Origin: Rhizobiaceae bacterium CPCC 101076
GTDB taxonomy: Bacteria > Pseudomonadota > Alphaproteobacteria > Rhizobiales > Methylopilaceae
Assembly (NCBI GenBank): GCA_003347645.1
Contig: QDFX01000003.1
Location: 216,335-280,334, forward strand
Length of the DNA: 64,000 nt
Reading direction: 5' to 3'
The position numbers were made by a program, and so were the translations under genes. Below the pieces are notes generated by a model that saw nothing but the letters and a program-made list of their open reading frames with translations, made no database searches and had not been told where the DNA came from. Position 1 is the first letter of the stretch, and every line of letters begins with the position of its first letter. Positions 18,337 through 27,399 of this stretch are shown here, one piece after another.

Positions 18337-18797
18337 GGAGCGGGGAGGGGACGCGTTCCGGTCAGATCGGCAATCGCCAGCAGCGCCAGTTCGTATCCAA
18401 GGGCGCCGAGGCCGGCGACGACGCCCGTCGCCGCCTTCGACACGAAGGATTTGTGCCGGAACGGCTCGCGCTTCCAGATATTGCTCATGTGCGCCTCGAT
18501 GATCGGCCCTTCATAGGCCAGCAGCGCGTCGAGGATCGCGATCGAGGTGTAGGTGAGGCCGGCGGCGTTGATGACGATGCCCGCTGTCGTTCCGCGCGCC
18601 TGCTGGATCCAGTCGACGATCTCGCCCTCGTAGTTCGATTGCCGGAAATCGAGTTCCAGCCCCAGGGAGGCAGCCCGCGCTTCGCAGCGCTCCTTGATCG
18701 CGGGAAAGCTCTCGGTGCCGTAGGTGCCGCTCGGATCGAGGCCGTAGAGGTTTGCGTTGGGGCCGTTGATGAAAAGAATCTTCTGCGTGGTTGCCAT
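18333..18797 (-). CDS. Type II 3-dehydroquinase-fold protein with altered active site
   Basis: A 154-residue protein of AroQ length and fold: FINGPNANLYG, RQSNYEGEIVDWI, EAHMSN and KREPFRHKSF all align with AroQ motifs. The lid-loop Tyr (GTYG) and catalytic His (AHMSN) are kept. However, the lid Arg of the canonical REP motif is Asp here (GLDPSGTYG), and the canonical THTS reads TYTS. Both changed residues matter for dehydroquinate turnover, so this is probably a paralogue with another dehydratase or hydratase role. It sits in a catabolic cluster and is divergent from the racemase-fold gene. Confidence 0.8.
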   Translation of the reverse strand: MATTQKILFINGPNANLYGLDPSGTYGTESFPAIKERCEARAASLGLELDFRQSNYEGEIVDWIQQARGTTAGIVINAAGLTYTSIAILDALLAYEGPIIEAHMSNIWKREPFRHKSFVSKAATGVVAGLGALGYELALLAIADLTGTRPLPAP

Positions 18798-18867
18798 GTG
18801 ATGTCCTGACGCGCTGTCGTCGATGCAAGATTAGGCGCGCTCGGAGAAAGCGATGAATCGTACTTTC

Positions 18868-18882
18868 CGATGCAGTGCATCG
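18868..18882. promoter_or_regulatory. 15-bp perfect dyad between divergent AroQ-like and racemase-fold genes
   Basis: CGATGCA-G-TGCATCG is a perfect 7-bp inverted repeat around one base. It lies about 70 nt upstream of the AroQ-like start and 77 nt upstream of the racemase-fold start, a natural place for one operator serving both. Confidence 0.45.
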
Positions 18883-18958
18883 AACAATAATGGCGAGCGG
18901 CCCGGTTGGTCTGGCCGGATTCGAAATCTATGCTCCGCGCAGTTCAGCCGGAGTTTAC

Positions 18959-19726
18959 ATGTCCGCGATTGCCCCGAAGTTTCGTCCAGACGGTGATGGC
19001 TACAAGGCGCGGATCGGACTGATCTACATCGCATCGAGCGTCGTGATGGAAGCGGAGATGTGGGCGATGGCGGCGGAGGGCGTGTCGATCCATACGACCC
19101 GCATCCATCTCCCCAAGGTCACCATCGAGGGGATCGAGGAGATGATGGCCCATCCGATGCTGGAGCAGTCGGCGCGCCTCGTCGGCTCCGCGCCAATCGA
19201 CGTCCTCTGCTTCGGCGGCACCAGTGCCTCGTTCCTGCGCGGCACAGCCTATGACAAGGCACTCACCGCCAAGATCGTCGAATGGGCGCCAGGCCCGAAG
19301 ATCACCACCGCATCGACGGCATCTCTTGCGGCTCTCGCCGAAGTCGGAGCCGGCAAGGTCGCGCTCGCGACTCCCTACGTTGACGAGATTCACCAGCGCG
19401 CGATCCGTTTCCTGGAAGAAAACGGCCACGAGGTCGTCCGGCACGGCAATCTCGGGATCAACAGCGATCACGCTCTCGCCGAGGTTCCGCTGGAGAAGGT
19501 CTACGACCACGTGCTGTCCGTCGATCATCCGGACGCCAGCGCGATCTTCATCAGCTGCACGAACTTCCGCAGCGTCGGAGCCATCGAAGCGCTGGAGGAC
19601 AAGCTCGGCAAGCCGGTGATCTCGGCGGTCCAGGCCTCGTTCTGGCACTGCCTGGAACTGACGGGAGTCGATGGCGCAAAGCCCGGCTATGGCCGTCTCT
19701 TCGCCCGCCGCCTCACTCAATCCTGA
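18959..19726 (+). CDS. Asp/Glu racemase-superfamily protein (arylmalonate decarboxylase / maleate isomerase type)
   Basis: A 255-residue protein; the ATG at 18959 has GGAG upstream, while the longer frame has no family similarity. Racemases and maleate isomerases of this fold use two cysteines. Here the first is replaced (FGGTSASFLRG, Gly-Thr-Ser as in arylmalonate decarboxylase) and the second is kept (FISCTNF). ATPYVDE is the usual third motif. One-cysteine layout points to decarboxylation or isomerisation of a dicarboxylate, fitting the end of an aromatic or heterocycle pathway. The exact reaction is not known. Confidence 0.8.
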   Translation: MSAIAPKFRPDGDGYKARIGLIYIASSVVMEAEMWAMAAEGVSIHTTRIHLPKVTIEGIEEMMAHPMLEQSARLVGSAPIDVLCFGGTSASFLRGTAYDKALTAKIVEWAPGPKITTASTASLAALAEVGAGKVALATPYVDEIHQRAIRFLEENGHEVVRHGNLGINSDHALAEVPLEKVYDHVLSVDHPDASAIFISCTNFRSVGAIEALEDKLGKPVISAVQASFWHCLELTGVDGAKPGYGRLFARRLTQS

Positions 19727-19763
19727 TCAGCGACGATGACTATGGCGGCCACCCAATTTTTTG

Positions 19764-19792
19764 CCTATCTGTATCCCCTCCTGGAGGATAGG
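19764..19792. promoter_or_regulatory. Candidate RcnR/CsoR-type operator overlapping the ribosome site
   Basis: CCTATC (19764-19769) and GATAGG (19787-19792) form inverted arms around a C/G-tract (ATCCCCTCCTGGAG). AT-rich arms flanking a G/C tract are typical of RcnR/CsoR-family sites. The right arm contains the GGAGG ribosome site of the sensor gene, so binding here would block the start of its own transcript region. Confidence 0.6.
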
Positions 19793-19794
19793 AA

Positions 19795-20067
19795 ATGAAC
19801 GAACCTCATCAACATCACGAAGCTGTCGCCAAGCGCCTCAAGCGGGCGCAGGGCCACCTGAAAACGGTGGTGGCGATGATCGAGAATGGCCGTTCCTGCC
19901 TCGACATCGCCCAGCAGCTTCACGCGGTCGAGAAAGCCATCGGCCAGGCCAAGAGAACCTTGATCCAGGACCATCTCGATCATTGCCTCGAAGAGACGAT
20001 CGGAGCCCTGCCGCGCGATCAACGCGCGCCGATCGATGAGTTCAAGGAAATCACCAAATACCTGTGA
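19795..20067 (+). CDS. Metal-sensing repressor of the CsoR/RcnR family (DmeR/RcnR-like)
   Basis: A 90-residue all-helical metal sensor. Ligand positions can be read directly: His21 (AQGHLK), Cys35 (GRSCLDI), His60 and Cys64 (QDHLDHC), with an N-terminal His cluster (HQHH). His-Cys-His-Cys resembles the InrS-type nickel set more than E. coli RcnR (His/Cys/His/His). It lies 9 nt before the RcnA-like exporter, so it almost certainly represses that exporter and itself until Ni(II) or Co(II) rises. Confidence 0.9.
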   Translation: MNEPHQHHEAVAKRLKRAQGHLKTVVAMIENGRSCLDIAQQLHAVEKAIGQAKRTLIQDHLDHCLEETIGALPRDQRAPIDEFKEITKYL

Positions 20068-20076
20068 GGCTGACAC

Positions 20077-21282
20077 ATGCCGTCATTTGAGGAACTGATC
20101 CAGCAGGGCGCCGGTAACGCCTGGCTGTTCATACCCAGCGCAATCCTGCTGGGCGCCTTGCATGGGCTGGAGCCCGGTCACTCGAAGACAATGATGGCCG
20201 CGTTCATCATCGCGATCCGGGGAACGATCGCCCAGGCAGTGATGCTCGGTATTGCCGCGACCGTTTCCCATACGATTGTGGTTTGGACGATCGCACTCGG
20301 CGGCATGTATCTCTATCAGGGCCTCGATGCTGAAAAGGTCGAGCCGTACCTGCAGCTGGTGTCCGGGGTGATCATCATCGGCATGGCGCTATGGATGATC
20401 CAGCGGACCTGGCAGGACCAGCAGGCTGCCAAGGCCGCCGCCGACCATTCGCACGGGCACCACGATCACGATCATGACCACTCGCATGGTCACGATCACC
20501 ACCATGACGATGTCCGGATGATCGATACCGGCCACGGTCTCCACAAGCTGGTGCTGCACGAAGATGCCGCCGGGGCCCGCTGGCGCTTCTCCCCCGAGCG
20601 CGGCAAGCCTTGGACGGCCGGAGAAGTCACGCTGAAGACCGAGCGCCCGGACGGCCGCGAGCAGACTTTCACCTTCCGCGAGGCCGGTAGCTATATCGAG
20701 AGCGTCGAAGTAATTCCGGAGCCCCATGACTTCATGGTCCGCCTCGTCCTGGGCCACAAGGACCACTCACACGACTTCGATGTTTCGTTCCTTGAGAGCA
20801 CCGCGGGATCCGATCATCTCCATGAGGAGATGAGGGGACTGGAAATCGGCACGGACGGCTACCAGGACGCCCACGAACTCGCGCATGCCAACGACATCCG
20901 CAAGCGCTTCGCTGGGCAGCGCAATGTCACCAATTGGCAGATCGTGCTCTTCGGCCTAACCGGCGGACTGATCCCATGTCCCGCTGCCATCACCGTCCTG
21001 CTTCTCTGCCTGCAGCTGAAGGAAATTCCGCTCGGCGCGGTTCTGGTTCTCTGCTTCTCGATCGGCTTGGCCGTGACGCTGGTCCTCGTCGGAGCAGCCG
21101 CGGCGGTCGGTGTCCGCCACGCGACACAACGAATCAGCTGGTTCTCGACTTTCGCCCGGCGCGCGCCCTATTTCTCAGGCGTTCTGCTCGTGGGTGTCGG
21201 ACTTTATGTCGGCTGGCATGGCTATGCCGGTCTGCCGGATCACGCGGCTTCGGCTGCAGATCTGACGATCAGCCGGGGATGA
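20077..21282 (+). CDS. rcnA: Nickel/cobalt efflux protein (RcnA-like) with large inserted domain
   Basis: A 401-residue NicO-family exporter. The N-half has helices with LGALHGLEPGHSKTMMAAF; a His/Asp-rich loop follows at residues ~128-148 (HSHGHHDHDHDHSHGH). Residues ~150-275 form a hydrophilic insert with beta character and scattered His, absent from the 274-residue E. coli RcnA. The C-half resumes with GLTGGLIPCPAAITVLLL. Its role is export of Ni(II)/Co(II) across the inner membrane. Cotranscribed with the sensor. Confidence 0.9.
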   Translation: MPSFEELIQQGAGNAWLFIPSAILLGALHGLEPGHSKTMMAAFIIAIRGTIAQAVMLGIAATVSHTIVVWTIALGGMYLYQGLDAEKVEPYLQLVSGVIIIGMALWMIQRTWQDQQAAKAAADHSHGHHDHDHDHSHGHDHHHDDVRMIDTGHGLHKLVLHEDAAGARWRFSPERGKPWTAGEVTLKTERPDGREQTFTFREAGSYIESVEVIPEPHDFMVRLVLGHKDHSHDFDVSFLESTAGSDHLHEEMRGLEIGTDGYQDAHELAHANDIRKRFAGQRNVTNWQIVLFGLTGGLIPCPAAITVLLLCLQLKEIPLGAVLVLCFSIGLAVTLVLVGAAAAVGVRHATQRISWFSTFARRAPYFSGVLLVGVGLYVGWHGYAGLPDHAASAADLTISRG

Positions 21283-21320
21283 GCGACCTAATCCGGCGGC
21301 ATCCGCGGGCGTGGCCGTTC

Positions 21321-22379
21321 TCACGAGAGACCAAGCATCCGCCGGGCGAGATTCGTATCCTTCGCGCCGCCGGCGAAGTCATCGAAGGCCGTTTCGGTCA
21401 CGCGAATGATGTGGTCGGCGATGAAACGGGCGCCTTCGCGGGCGCCGTCTTCGGGGTGCTTCAGCGCGCATTCCCATTCGAGCACCGCCCAGCCTGCGAA
21501 GCCGTACTGCGTCAGTTTCGAGAAGACGGCCTTGAAGTCGACCTGTCCGTCGCCGGGCGAGCGGAAGCGACCGGCACGATCGATCCAGGGCGCATAGCCC
21601 GAATAGACGCCCTGGCGGCCGGTCGGGCGGAACTCGGCATCCTTCACGTGGAAGGCGCTGATCCGCTCGTGGTAGATGTCGATGAAGGAGAGGTAGTCGA
21701 GCTGCTGCAGGACGAAATGCGACGGATCATAATTAATCCGGCAGCGCGGATGTCCGCCCAATCGTTCGAGGAATAGCTCGAAGGTGGCGCCGTCGAAGAC
21801 ATCCTCACCCGGATGGATCTCGAAGCCGATATCGACACCCTCGGCATCGTAAGCGTCGAGGATCGGTCGCCAGCGGCGCGCAAGTTCCGCAAAGGCCTCC
21901 TCGGCCAGACCGGGAGGCCGCTGCGGCCAGGGATAGACGAAGGGCCATGCGAGCGCCCCGGTGAAGCTGACGCTGCCGGTCAGGCCAAGCCGTCGCGAGG
22001 CTCTGGCGGCGAACAGCATCTGCTCCACCGCCCACTTCTGACGCTCGCTCGGCTTGCCGTGCACCTCTCCTGGAGCGAAAGCATCGAAGGCGGCATCGTA
22101 GGCGGGATGGACGGCGACGAGCTGGCCGAGAAGATGGGTCGAAAGCTCGGTGATCTCCACACCGTTCTCCCGAGCGGTCCCCGCGATCTCATCGCAATAG
22201 GTCTGCGAATTGGCGGCCTCGGCGAGATCGAAAAAGCGCGTGTCCGAGGCCGGCAGCTGGACGCCGCGATAGCCCAGACCGGCAGCCCATTTCGTGATCT
22301 CCGGCCATGACGAAAAGGGGGCGACATCGCTGGCGAACTGGGCAAGGAAAATCGCGGGACCATTTATCGTCGCGGGCAT
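21321..22379 (-). CDS. Sugar phosphate isomerase/epimerase-like TIM-barrel protein
   Basis: A 352-residue AP-endonuclease-2/xylose-isomerase-like TIM barrel. Metal-site segments are visible: GFEIHPGEDVFDG (Glu, His), RINYDPSHFVLQ (Asp, His), AFHVKDAEF (His, Asp) and LEWECAL (Glu). Family members isomerise or epimerise sugars, inosose or 3-keto sugars. It is divergent from the ROK regulator and ABC importer, whose oxidoreductase (27400) may feed it an oxidised sugar. Confidence 0.85.
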   Translation of the reverse strand: MPATINGPAIFLAQFASDVAPFSSWPEITKWAAGLGYRGVQLPASDTRFFDLAEAANSQTYCDEIAGTARENGVEITELSTHLLGQLVAVHPAYDAAFDAFAPGEVHGKPSERQKWAVEQMLFAARASRRLGLTGSVSFTGALAWPFVYPWPQRPPGLAEEAFAELARRWRPILDAYDAEGVDIGFEIHPGEDVFDGATFELFLERLGGHPRCRINYDPSHFVLQQLDYLSFIDIYHERISAFHVKDAEFRPTGRQGVYSGYAPWIDRAGRFRSPGDGQVDFKAVFSKLTQYGFAGWAVLEWECALKHPEDGAREGARFIADHIIRVTETAFDDFAGGAKDTNLARRMLGLS

Positions 22380-22496
22380 TTGTGACGGCCTTCTGCGGAT
22401 TGGATCGTCCGACGTTGCCGCAAGGTCGAGCGCTTCGTCCAGCCTTCAGCGAATGGCCGAAGCCAAACGCGCTTCAACTCCACTTCAGCTCGGTGC

Positions 22497-22513
22497 AGGC
22501 CGAAGTTCGGCCT
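22497..22513. promoter_or_regulatory. 17-bp dyad in the isomerase / ROK intergenic region
   Basis: AGGCCGAA-G-TTCGGCCT is a perfect 8-bp inverted repeat in the 256-nt divergent gap. It may be the ROK operator; a simple RNA hairpin is the alternative. No other gene-like feature lies in this gap. Confidence 0.4.
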
Positions 22514-22635
22514 TGAGCGGCGGCAGTTTCTTCGCCTAGCCTTGGATTCAGAGCGGCCGAATAAGGCCCTAGGGAAACGCTCGGGAGGCTAAGATCGCGC
22601 TGCCGTGGCATCATGTAAGCCCGGGCGAGCTCGCG

Positions 22636-23799
22636 ATGCTCAATGCGATCTTCTGGTCGGGCGGCTGTGCGCGCCACGAATTATCGGACACGCTCGAGTT
22701 CTCGCGCAGCAAGACCAATGCGCTCGCCGCCGGGCTGCTTGAACAGGGCCTCCTGGATGAGGTTGGCCTCCAACTGTCGCGAGGCGGCCGGCGGCCCGAG
22801 ACCCTCCGTATCGATTCTCAGATGGGCGTGGTGATCGGCGTCGACATCGGCGCGACAAGCCTTGATCTTGCTCTGCTCCGCCCGGACCTCAGCGTCGTCG
22901 CCAAGCACTCACAAACCGCCGACGTCCAACTCGGCCCGGGACCGATCATGTCGCGGCTCCGTACGCTGATCCCGGCCATGCTGGCAGAGAACGGCATTGC
23001 GCCCGAAGACGTGCTCTCGGTTGGCATCGGCGTGCCGGGGCCGGTGAACTTCGCGGTCGGCCAGCTCGTCAATCCGCCATTGATGCCGGGCTGGGACAGT
23101 TTCTCCATCCGCGACGACATTCGCGAAGTGACGTCGGCGCCCGTCTTCGTTGACAACGATGTGAATCTGATGGCGCTCGGCGTGCTGTGGCGCCAGCACC
23201 GGCAGATCCAGGACTTCCTCATCATCAAGGTCGGGACGGGAATAGGCTGCGGTATCGTCTGTCATGGTGAGCTTTATCGCGGGGCGAGCGGCTCGGCCGG
23301 GGATATCGGGCATATCTGCGTCGATCCCGAGGGCCCGGTGTGCCGCTGCGGCAACAGAGGCTGCGTCGAGGCGATGGCGGCGGCACCGGCAATCGTCGAG
23401 ATGGCCGTGGAGGCTGCTCAGTCCGGCCGGAGCCCCATTCTCGCGGAGAAGCTCAAGGCGAAGGGCCGGTTGGAAGCGATCGATGTGGGGGCGGCGAGCC
23501 GCGCCGGCGATGCCGCCTCCGACGCGATCATCGCGCGGTCCGGGCATCTGATCGGTCAGATGCTCGCGGCGCTCGTCAACTTTTACAATCCCTCACACGT
23601 CTTCGTCGGCGGTGGCGTATCTGGTATCGGGCCGATGTTCCTTGCAGCGATCCGGCAGAGCGTGAGCCAGCGCTCCCTGGCGCTGTCGACGCGTCATCTC
23701 GAAATCACCTACGCCCCGCTCCGCAACGAGGAGGGCTTGATCGGGGCAGGTGTCCTGGCCATGCGCGAGGCGCTGCGTATCGGGAGTGTCGCCGTATGA
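22636..23799 (+). CDS. ROK-family transcriptional regulator
   Basis: A 387-residue protein: N-terminal winged helix (ELSDTLEFSRSKTNALAAGLLEQG, written in parts) and C-terminal ROK sugar-kinase fold with GVDIGATSLD near residue 68 and the zinc motif CRCGNRGCVEAM. The ATG used has no clear ribosome site; the frame stays open upstream (PWHHVSPGELA) and GGGAGG lies at 22583-22588, so a non-ATG start such as CTG at 22600 is possible. Its stop overlaps the transporter ATPase start (ATGA). It probably represses the downstream sugar importer. Confidence 0.85.
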   Translation: MLNAIFWSGGCARHELSDTLEFSRSKTNALAAGLLEQGLLDEVGLQLSRGGRRPETLRIDSQMGVVIGVDIGATSLDLALLRPDLSVVAKHSQTADVQLGPGPIMSRLRTLIPAMLAENGIAPEDVLSVGIGVPGPVNFAVGQLVNPPLMPGWDSFSIRDDIREVTSAPVFVDNDVNLMALGVLWRQHRQIQDFLIIKVGTGIGCGIVCHGELYRGASGSAGDIGHICVDPEGPVCRCGNRGCVEAMAAAPAIVEMAVEAAQSGRSPILAEKLKAKGRLEAIDVGAASRAGDAASDAIIARSGHLIGQMLAALVNFYNPSHVFVGGGVSGIGPMFLAAIRQSVSQRSLALSTRHLEITYAPLRNEEGLIGAGVLAMREALRIGSVAV

Positions 23800-25316
23800 C
23801 CGACACGGCACAGAGCCTAGCCGGCGTCTCAGTTGCCTTCGACGGCATCGTCAAGCGCTTCGGCCCCGTCGAGGTGCTGCACGGGGTGAGCTTCGCGCTG
23901 GAGCCCGGCCGCGTCTATGGCCTGCTCGGCGAGAACGGCGCCGGCAAGTCGACGCTGATGAAGATCCTCGCGGGCTATGAGGCGCCGAGCGCGGGCAGCG
24001 TGCTGATCAATGGCGAGCCGGTCTCGTTCAGAACTTCCCGCGATGCCGAGACGCTCGGAATCGTGCTGATCCATCAGGAGTTCAACCTGGCCGAAGACCT
24101 CACCGTCGCCGGCAACATCTTCCTCGGCCACGAAAAGAAGAGGGGCTGGTTCCTGAACGAGGCGGCGATGCGGGAAGGCGCACTCGCGGCGATGCGGCAG
24201 GTCGGGCTCGACATCGATCCGGCGACTCCCGTTCGCCGCCTGATCGTCGCGGAGAAGCAGCTCGTCGAAATCGCGAAGGCGGTGGCGCGTCGCGCGCGGC
24301 TCCTGATCATGGACGAGCCGACGGCGACCCTGACACCGTCCGAGGCCGCCAGGCTCTTCGCTCTGATCGCGCGAATGCGCGCAGATGGCGTGACCGTGAT
24401 CTACATCTCGCACAAGCTCGACGAGGTGGAGCGGATCACCGACGAGGTGATCGTCATGCGAGACGGGCGGTTCGTCGGCCGCGCGCCGACGCATACGGTC
24501 ACGCGCCATGCGATGGCCACGATGATGGTCGGCCGCGAGATCGCCGATCAGTTCCCGCCCCGTCTGACGGTGGATGAAACCCGCGCTCCGGCTCTTGGCG
24601 TCCGCAAAGTCAGCGTTCCCGGCTGGGCGTATGAGGCCAGCTTCGAGGTCCGTCCCGGCGAAATCCTCGGCTTCGCCGGGCTCGTTGGGGCAGGCCGCAC
24701 CGAGTTGTTCGAGGGCATTCTCGGATTGCGCCCGGCGAGCGGAACAATCGAGCTGCAGGGGAGGGCGGTAAAGTTCCGCTCGCTGCGCGACGCAGCCAAA
24801 TACGGACTCACCTATCTGAGCGAGGACCGCAAAGGCAAAGGCCTGCATGTCGATTTCCCGCTCGGTCCAAACCTGACCCTGATGGCGCTCGAGCGTTATG
24901 CGAAACCCTGGCTCGACCCGTCGGCGGAGAGACGGGCGCTCGAAGGCGCGGTCGACGAATTCGGCATCCGCGCCGGATCGCTCTCGGTCAAGGCATCATC
25001 ATTGTCGGGCGGCAATCAGCAGAAGCTTGCGCTCGCCAAGGTGCTCCATCCCGAACCGAAGGTCGTCGTTCTCGATGAGCCGACGCGCGGCGTCGACGTC
25101 GGCGCCAAGCGCGAAATCTATTTCTTGATCCATCGGCTGGCCCAGCAGGGCCTGGCGGTGATCGTCATCTCGTCCGAGCTAATCGAGCTGATCGGGCTCG
25201 CAAATCGGGTCGCCGTCATGCGCGCGGGCCGGATCGTCGCGACGCTTTCGGGTGAAGAGCTGAATGAAGAAACCATGATCGCTTACGCCACGGGGACGCG
25301 GCATGTCGCAGCCTGA
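23796..25316 (+). CDS. Sugar ABC transporter ATP-binding protein (RbsA/MglA type)
   Basis: A 506-residue tandem ATPase. The N-half has [22 protein letters not shown] and MDEPTATL; the C-half has a degenerate Walker A (GLVGAGRTE), signature LSGGNQQK and [11 protein letters not shown]. This duplicated layout is specific to ribose/galactose/xylose-class importers. It starts at the ATG at 23796 in an ATGA overlap with the ROK gene. Confidence 0.93.
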   Translation: MTDTAQSLAGVSVAFDGIVKRFGPVEVLHGVSFALEPGRVYGLLGENGAGKSTLMKILAGYEAPSAGSVLINGEPVSFRTSRDAETLGIVLIHQEFNLAEDLTVAGNIFLGHEKKRGWFLNEAAMREGALAAMRQVGLDIDPATPVRRLIVAEKQLVEIAKAVARRARLLIMDEPTATLTPSEAARLFALIARMRADGVTVIYISHKLDEVERITDEVIVMRDGRFVGRAPTHTVTRHAMATMMVGREIADQFPPRLTVDETRAPALGVRKVSVPGWAYEASFEVRPGEILGFAGLVGAGRTELFEGILGLRPASGTIELQGRAVKFRSLRDAAKYGLTYLSEDRKGKGLHVDFPLGPNLTLMALERYAKPWLDPSAERRALEGAVDEFGIRAGSLSVKASSLSGGNQQKLALAKVLHPEPKVVVLDEPTRGVDVGAKREIYFLIHRLAQQGLAVIVISSELIELIGLANRVAVMRAGRIVATLSGEELNEETMIAYATGTRHVAA

Positions 25317-26334
25317 CATCAACACCAGCACGACCAGCGTGGGCAAGGCCGGACGCCGGAGTGCCAACGCGAAGTCATCCCTCTCCGAGCGGTTGGCAAG
25401 CCTGGGGCCGGTCCTCGGGCTGATTCTCCTCTGCGCGGTCGGGACGGCGCTCAACAGCGACTTCGCCACGGTCGACAACCTGACGAACGTCCTGACGCGC
25501 ACGGCCTTCATCGGCATCATCGCGGTCGGCATGTGTTTCGTGATCATTCTCGGAGGCATCGACCTCTCGGTCGGGTCGATGGCCGCGTTGATCGCTGGCT
25601 GCGTGATCATGTTCATCAACTGGGCAGGACCGGCGCTCGGATCGCCGCTTCTGGCGGTGCTGCTCGGCGCGGCGCTGGCCGTCGTCCTCGGAGCGGCTTT
25701 CGGGCTGATCCACGGCGTTCTGATCGCGAAAGGGCGGATCGAACCCTTCATCGTCACGCTCGGCACACTCGGCATTTTTCGTGCCTATCTGACCTATTTC
25801 GCGGATGGCGGTGCGCTGACCCTCGCCAACGATACCGCGGATCTCTACGCGCCGGTCTACTACGGCAGCTGGCTCGGCGTTCCGGTGCCGGTCTGGGTGT
25901 TTCTCATGGTCGCGCTGGTCGGCGCTCTGATTCTCAACAAGACCGCCTATGGACGCTACGTTCAGGCGATCGGCTCCAACGAGGCGGTCGCCCGCTATGC
26001 CGCCGTCGACGTCGATCGCATCAAGATACTGACCTACATGCTGCTCGGCGCCTGCGTCGGCATCGCGACGCTGCTCTATGTCCCGCGTCTCGGCTCGGCC
26101 TCGCCGACGACCGGACTTTTGTGGGAACTGGAGGCGATCGCATCCGTCATCGTCGGCGGCGCGGCGCTCAAGGGCGGCCAAGGCAGCATCACCGGAACGG
26201 TGGTCGGCGCGATCCTGCTCTCGGTGATCAGCAACATCCTCAATCTCACGAGCATCATCAGCGTCTACCTGAATGCCGCCGTGCAGGGCTTCGTCATCAT
26301 CGCCGTCGCGTATTTGCAGAAGGGGCGCCGTTAG
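25303..26334 (+). CDS. Sugar ABC transporter permease (RbsC type)
   Basis: A 343-residue permease with about ten hydrophobic segments, overlapping the ATPase gene by 14 nt. The family marks [19 protein letters not shown] and [11 protein letters not shown] are clear. Partner of the tandem ATPase and the binding protein that follow the same strand. Confidence 0.92.
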   Translation: MSQPDINTSTTSVGKAGRRSANAKSSLSERLASLGPVLGLILLCAVGTALNSDFATVDNLTNVLTRTAFIGIIAVGMCFVIILGGIDLSVGSMAALIAGCVIMFINWAGPALGSPLLAVLLGAALAVVLGAAFGLIHGVLIAKGRIEPFIVTLGTLGIFRAYLTYFADGGALTLANDTADLYAPVYYGSWLGVPVPVWVFLMVALVGALILNKTAYGRYVQAIGSNEAVARYAAVDVDRIKILTYMLLGACVGIATLLYVPRLGSASPTTGLLWELEAIASVIVGGAALKGGQGSITGTVVGAILLSVISNILNLTSIISVYLNAAVQGFVIIAVAYLQKGRR

Positions 26335-26362
26335 AGCGACCCGCCAACAGGGAGGTAATGAA

Positions 26363-27337
26363 ATGTCAGAAACGAACCGGCGTGACATGCTGAAGTCGGC
26401 GGTCGCGGCCGTCGCCTTCGCGGCCGTGGGCGCGTCGCCCTCACTCGCGGCAGAGACCGTCAATCTCGGCGTGTCGATCCCGGCCGCCACCCACAGCTTC
26501 ATGGGCGGCATCAACTACTGGGCGAACCAGGCGAAGAAGAATCTCGAGGCGCAGCACAAGGACCTGAAGATCACCATCAGGACGGCCGCGAACGCAACCG
26601 AGCAGGCGAACCAGCTTCAGGATCTGAGCACGGTCAACAAGATCAACGCGCTCGTGGTCTTCCCCTTCGAGTCGGCCGCGCTGACGAAGCCGGTCGCAAA
26701 CGTGAAGGCGAAGGGCGCCTACGTCACCGTGGTCGATCGCGGCCTGACCGATACGAGTGCGCAGGACGCCTATGTCGCTGGCGACAACACCGCGTTCGGC
26801 CGAATTCCCGCCGAGTACATCGTCAAGAAGCTCAACGGCAAAGGCAACGTCGTCGCCCTGCGCGGCATCCCGACGACGCTCGACAACGAACGCATGGATG
26901 CCTTCACAGCCGTCCTGAAGGCGCATCCCGACGTCAAACTGCTTGATGCCAAGTATGGAAACTGGAACCGGGACGACGCCTTCAAGGTCACACAGGACTT
27001 CCTGACGCGCTTCAAGGAGATCGATGCGTTCTGGGCGGCCGACGACGACATGGCGTTCGGTGCCATGCGTGCGATCAACCAGGCTGGCCGCAAGGACATC
27101 AAGCTGATCTTCGGCGGCGCCGGCGCGAAGGACATGGTGAAGGTGATCCTCGACGGGTCCGATCCACGGATCGAGGCCAATGTCAGCTATTCGCCGAAAT
27201 TCATCTACGACGCGATCAAGCTGACCGCCGAGGCGCGGCTGAAGGGCGAGAAGCTGCCGCCGACGACGATCATTCCCTCGGTGCTGATCGATAAGGGCAA
27301 CGCCAAGGACTTCTACTATCCCGACTCGCCGTTCTGA
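26363..27337 (+). CDS. Sugar ABC transporter substrate-binding protein, probable Tat export
   Basis: A 324-residue periplasmic-binding-protein-1 (RbsB-like) protein; the ATG has GGAGG 6-7 nt upstream. The N-terminus [19 protein letters not shown] contains a twin-arginine motif (RRDMLK), suggesting Tat export, unusual for this family. The mature start [17 protein letters not shown] and the segments [14 protein letters not shown] and [13 protein letters not shown] are family-typical. Here it is the last gene of the transporter set rather than the first. Confidence 0.88.
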   Translation: MSETNRRDMLKSAVAAVAFAAVGASPSLAAETVNLGVSIPAATHSFMGGINYWANQAKKNLEAQHKDLKITIRTAANATEQANQLQDLSTVNKINALVVFPFESAALTKPVANVKAKGAYVTVVDRGLTDTSAQDAYVAGDNTAFGRIPAEYIVKKLNGKGNVVALRGIPTTLDNERMDAFTAVLKAHPDVKLLDAKYGNWNRDDAFKVTQDFLTRFKEIDAFWAADDDMAFGAMRAINQAGRKDIKLIFGGAGAKDMVKVILDGSDPRIEANVSYSPKFIYDAIKLTAEARLKGEKLPPTTIIPSVLIDKGNAKDFYYPDSPF

Positions 27338-27399
27338 GCCGGCGCTCTCCCGCAACGGTCGCCGCGATGGCGGCGGCCGCTTTCCCCACGGATAAGATC

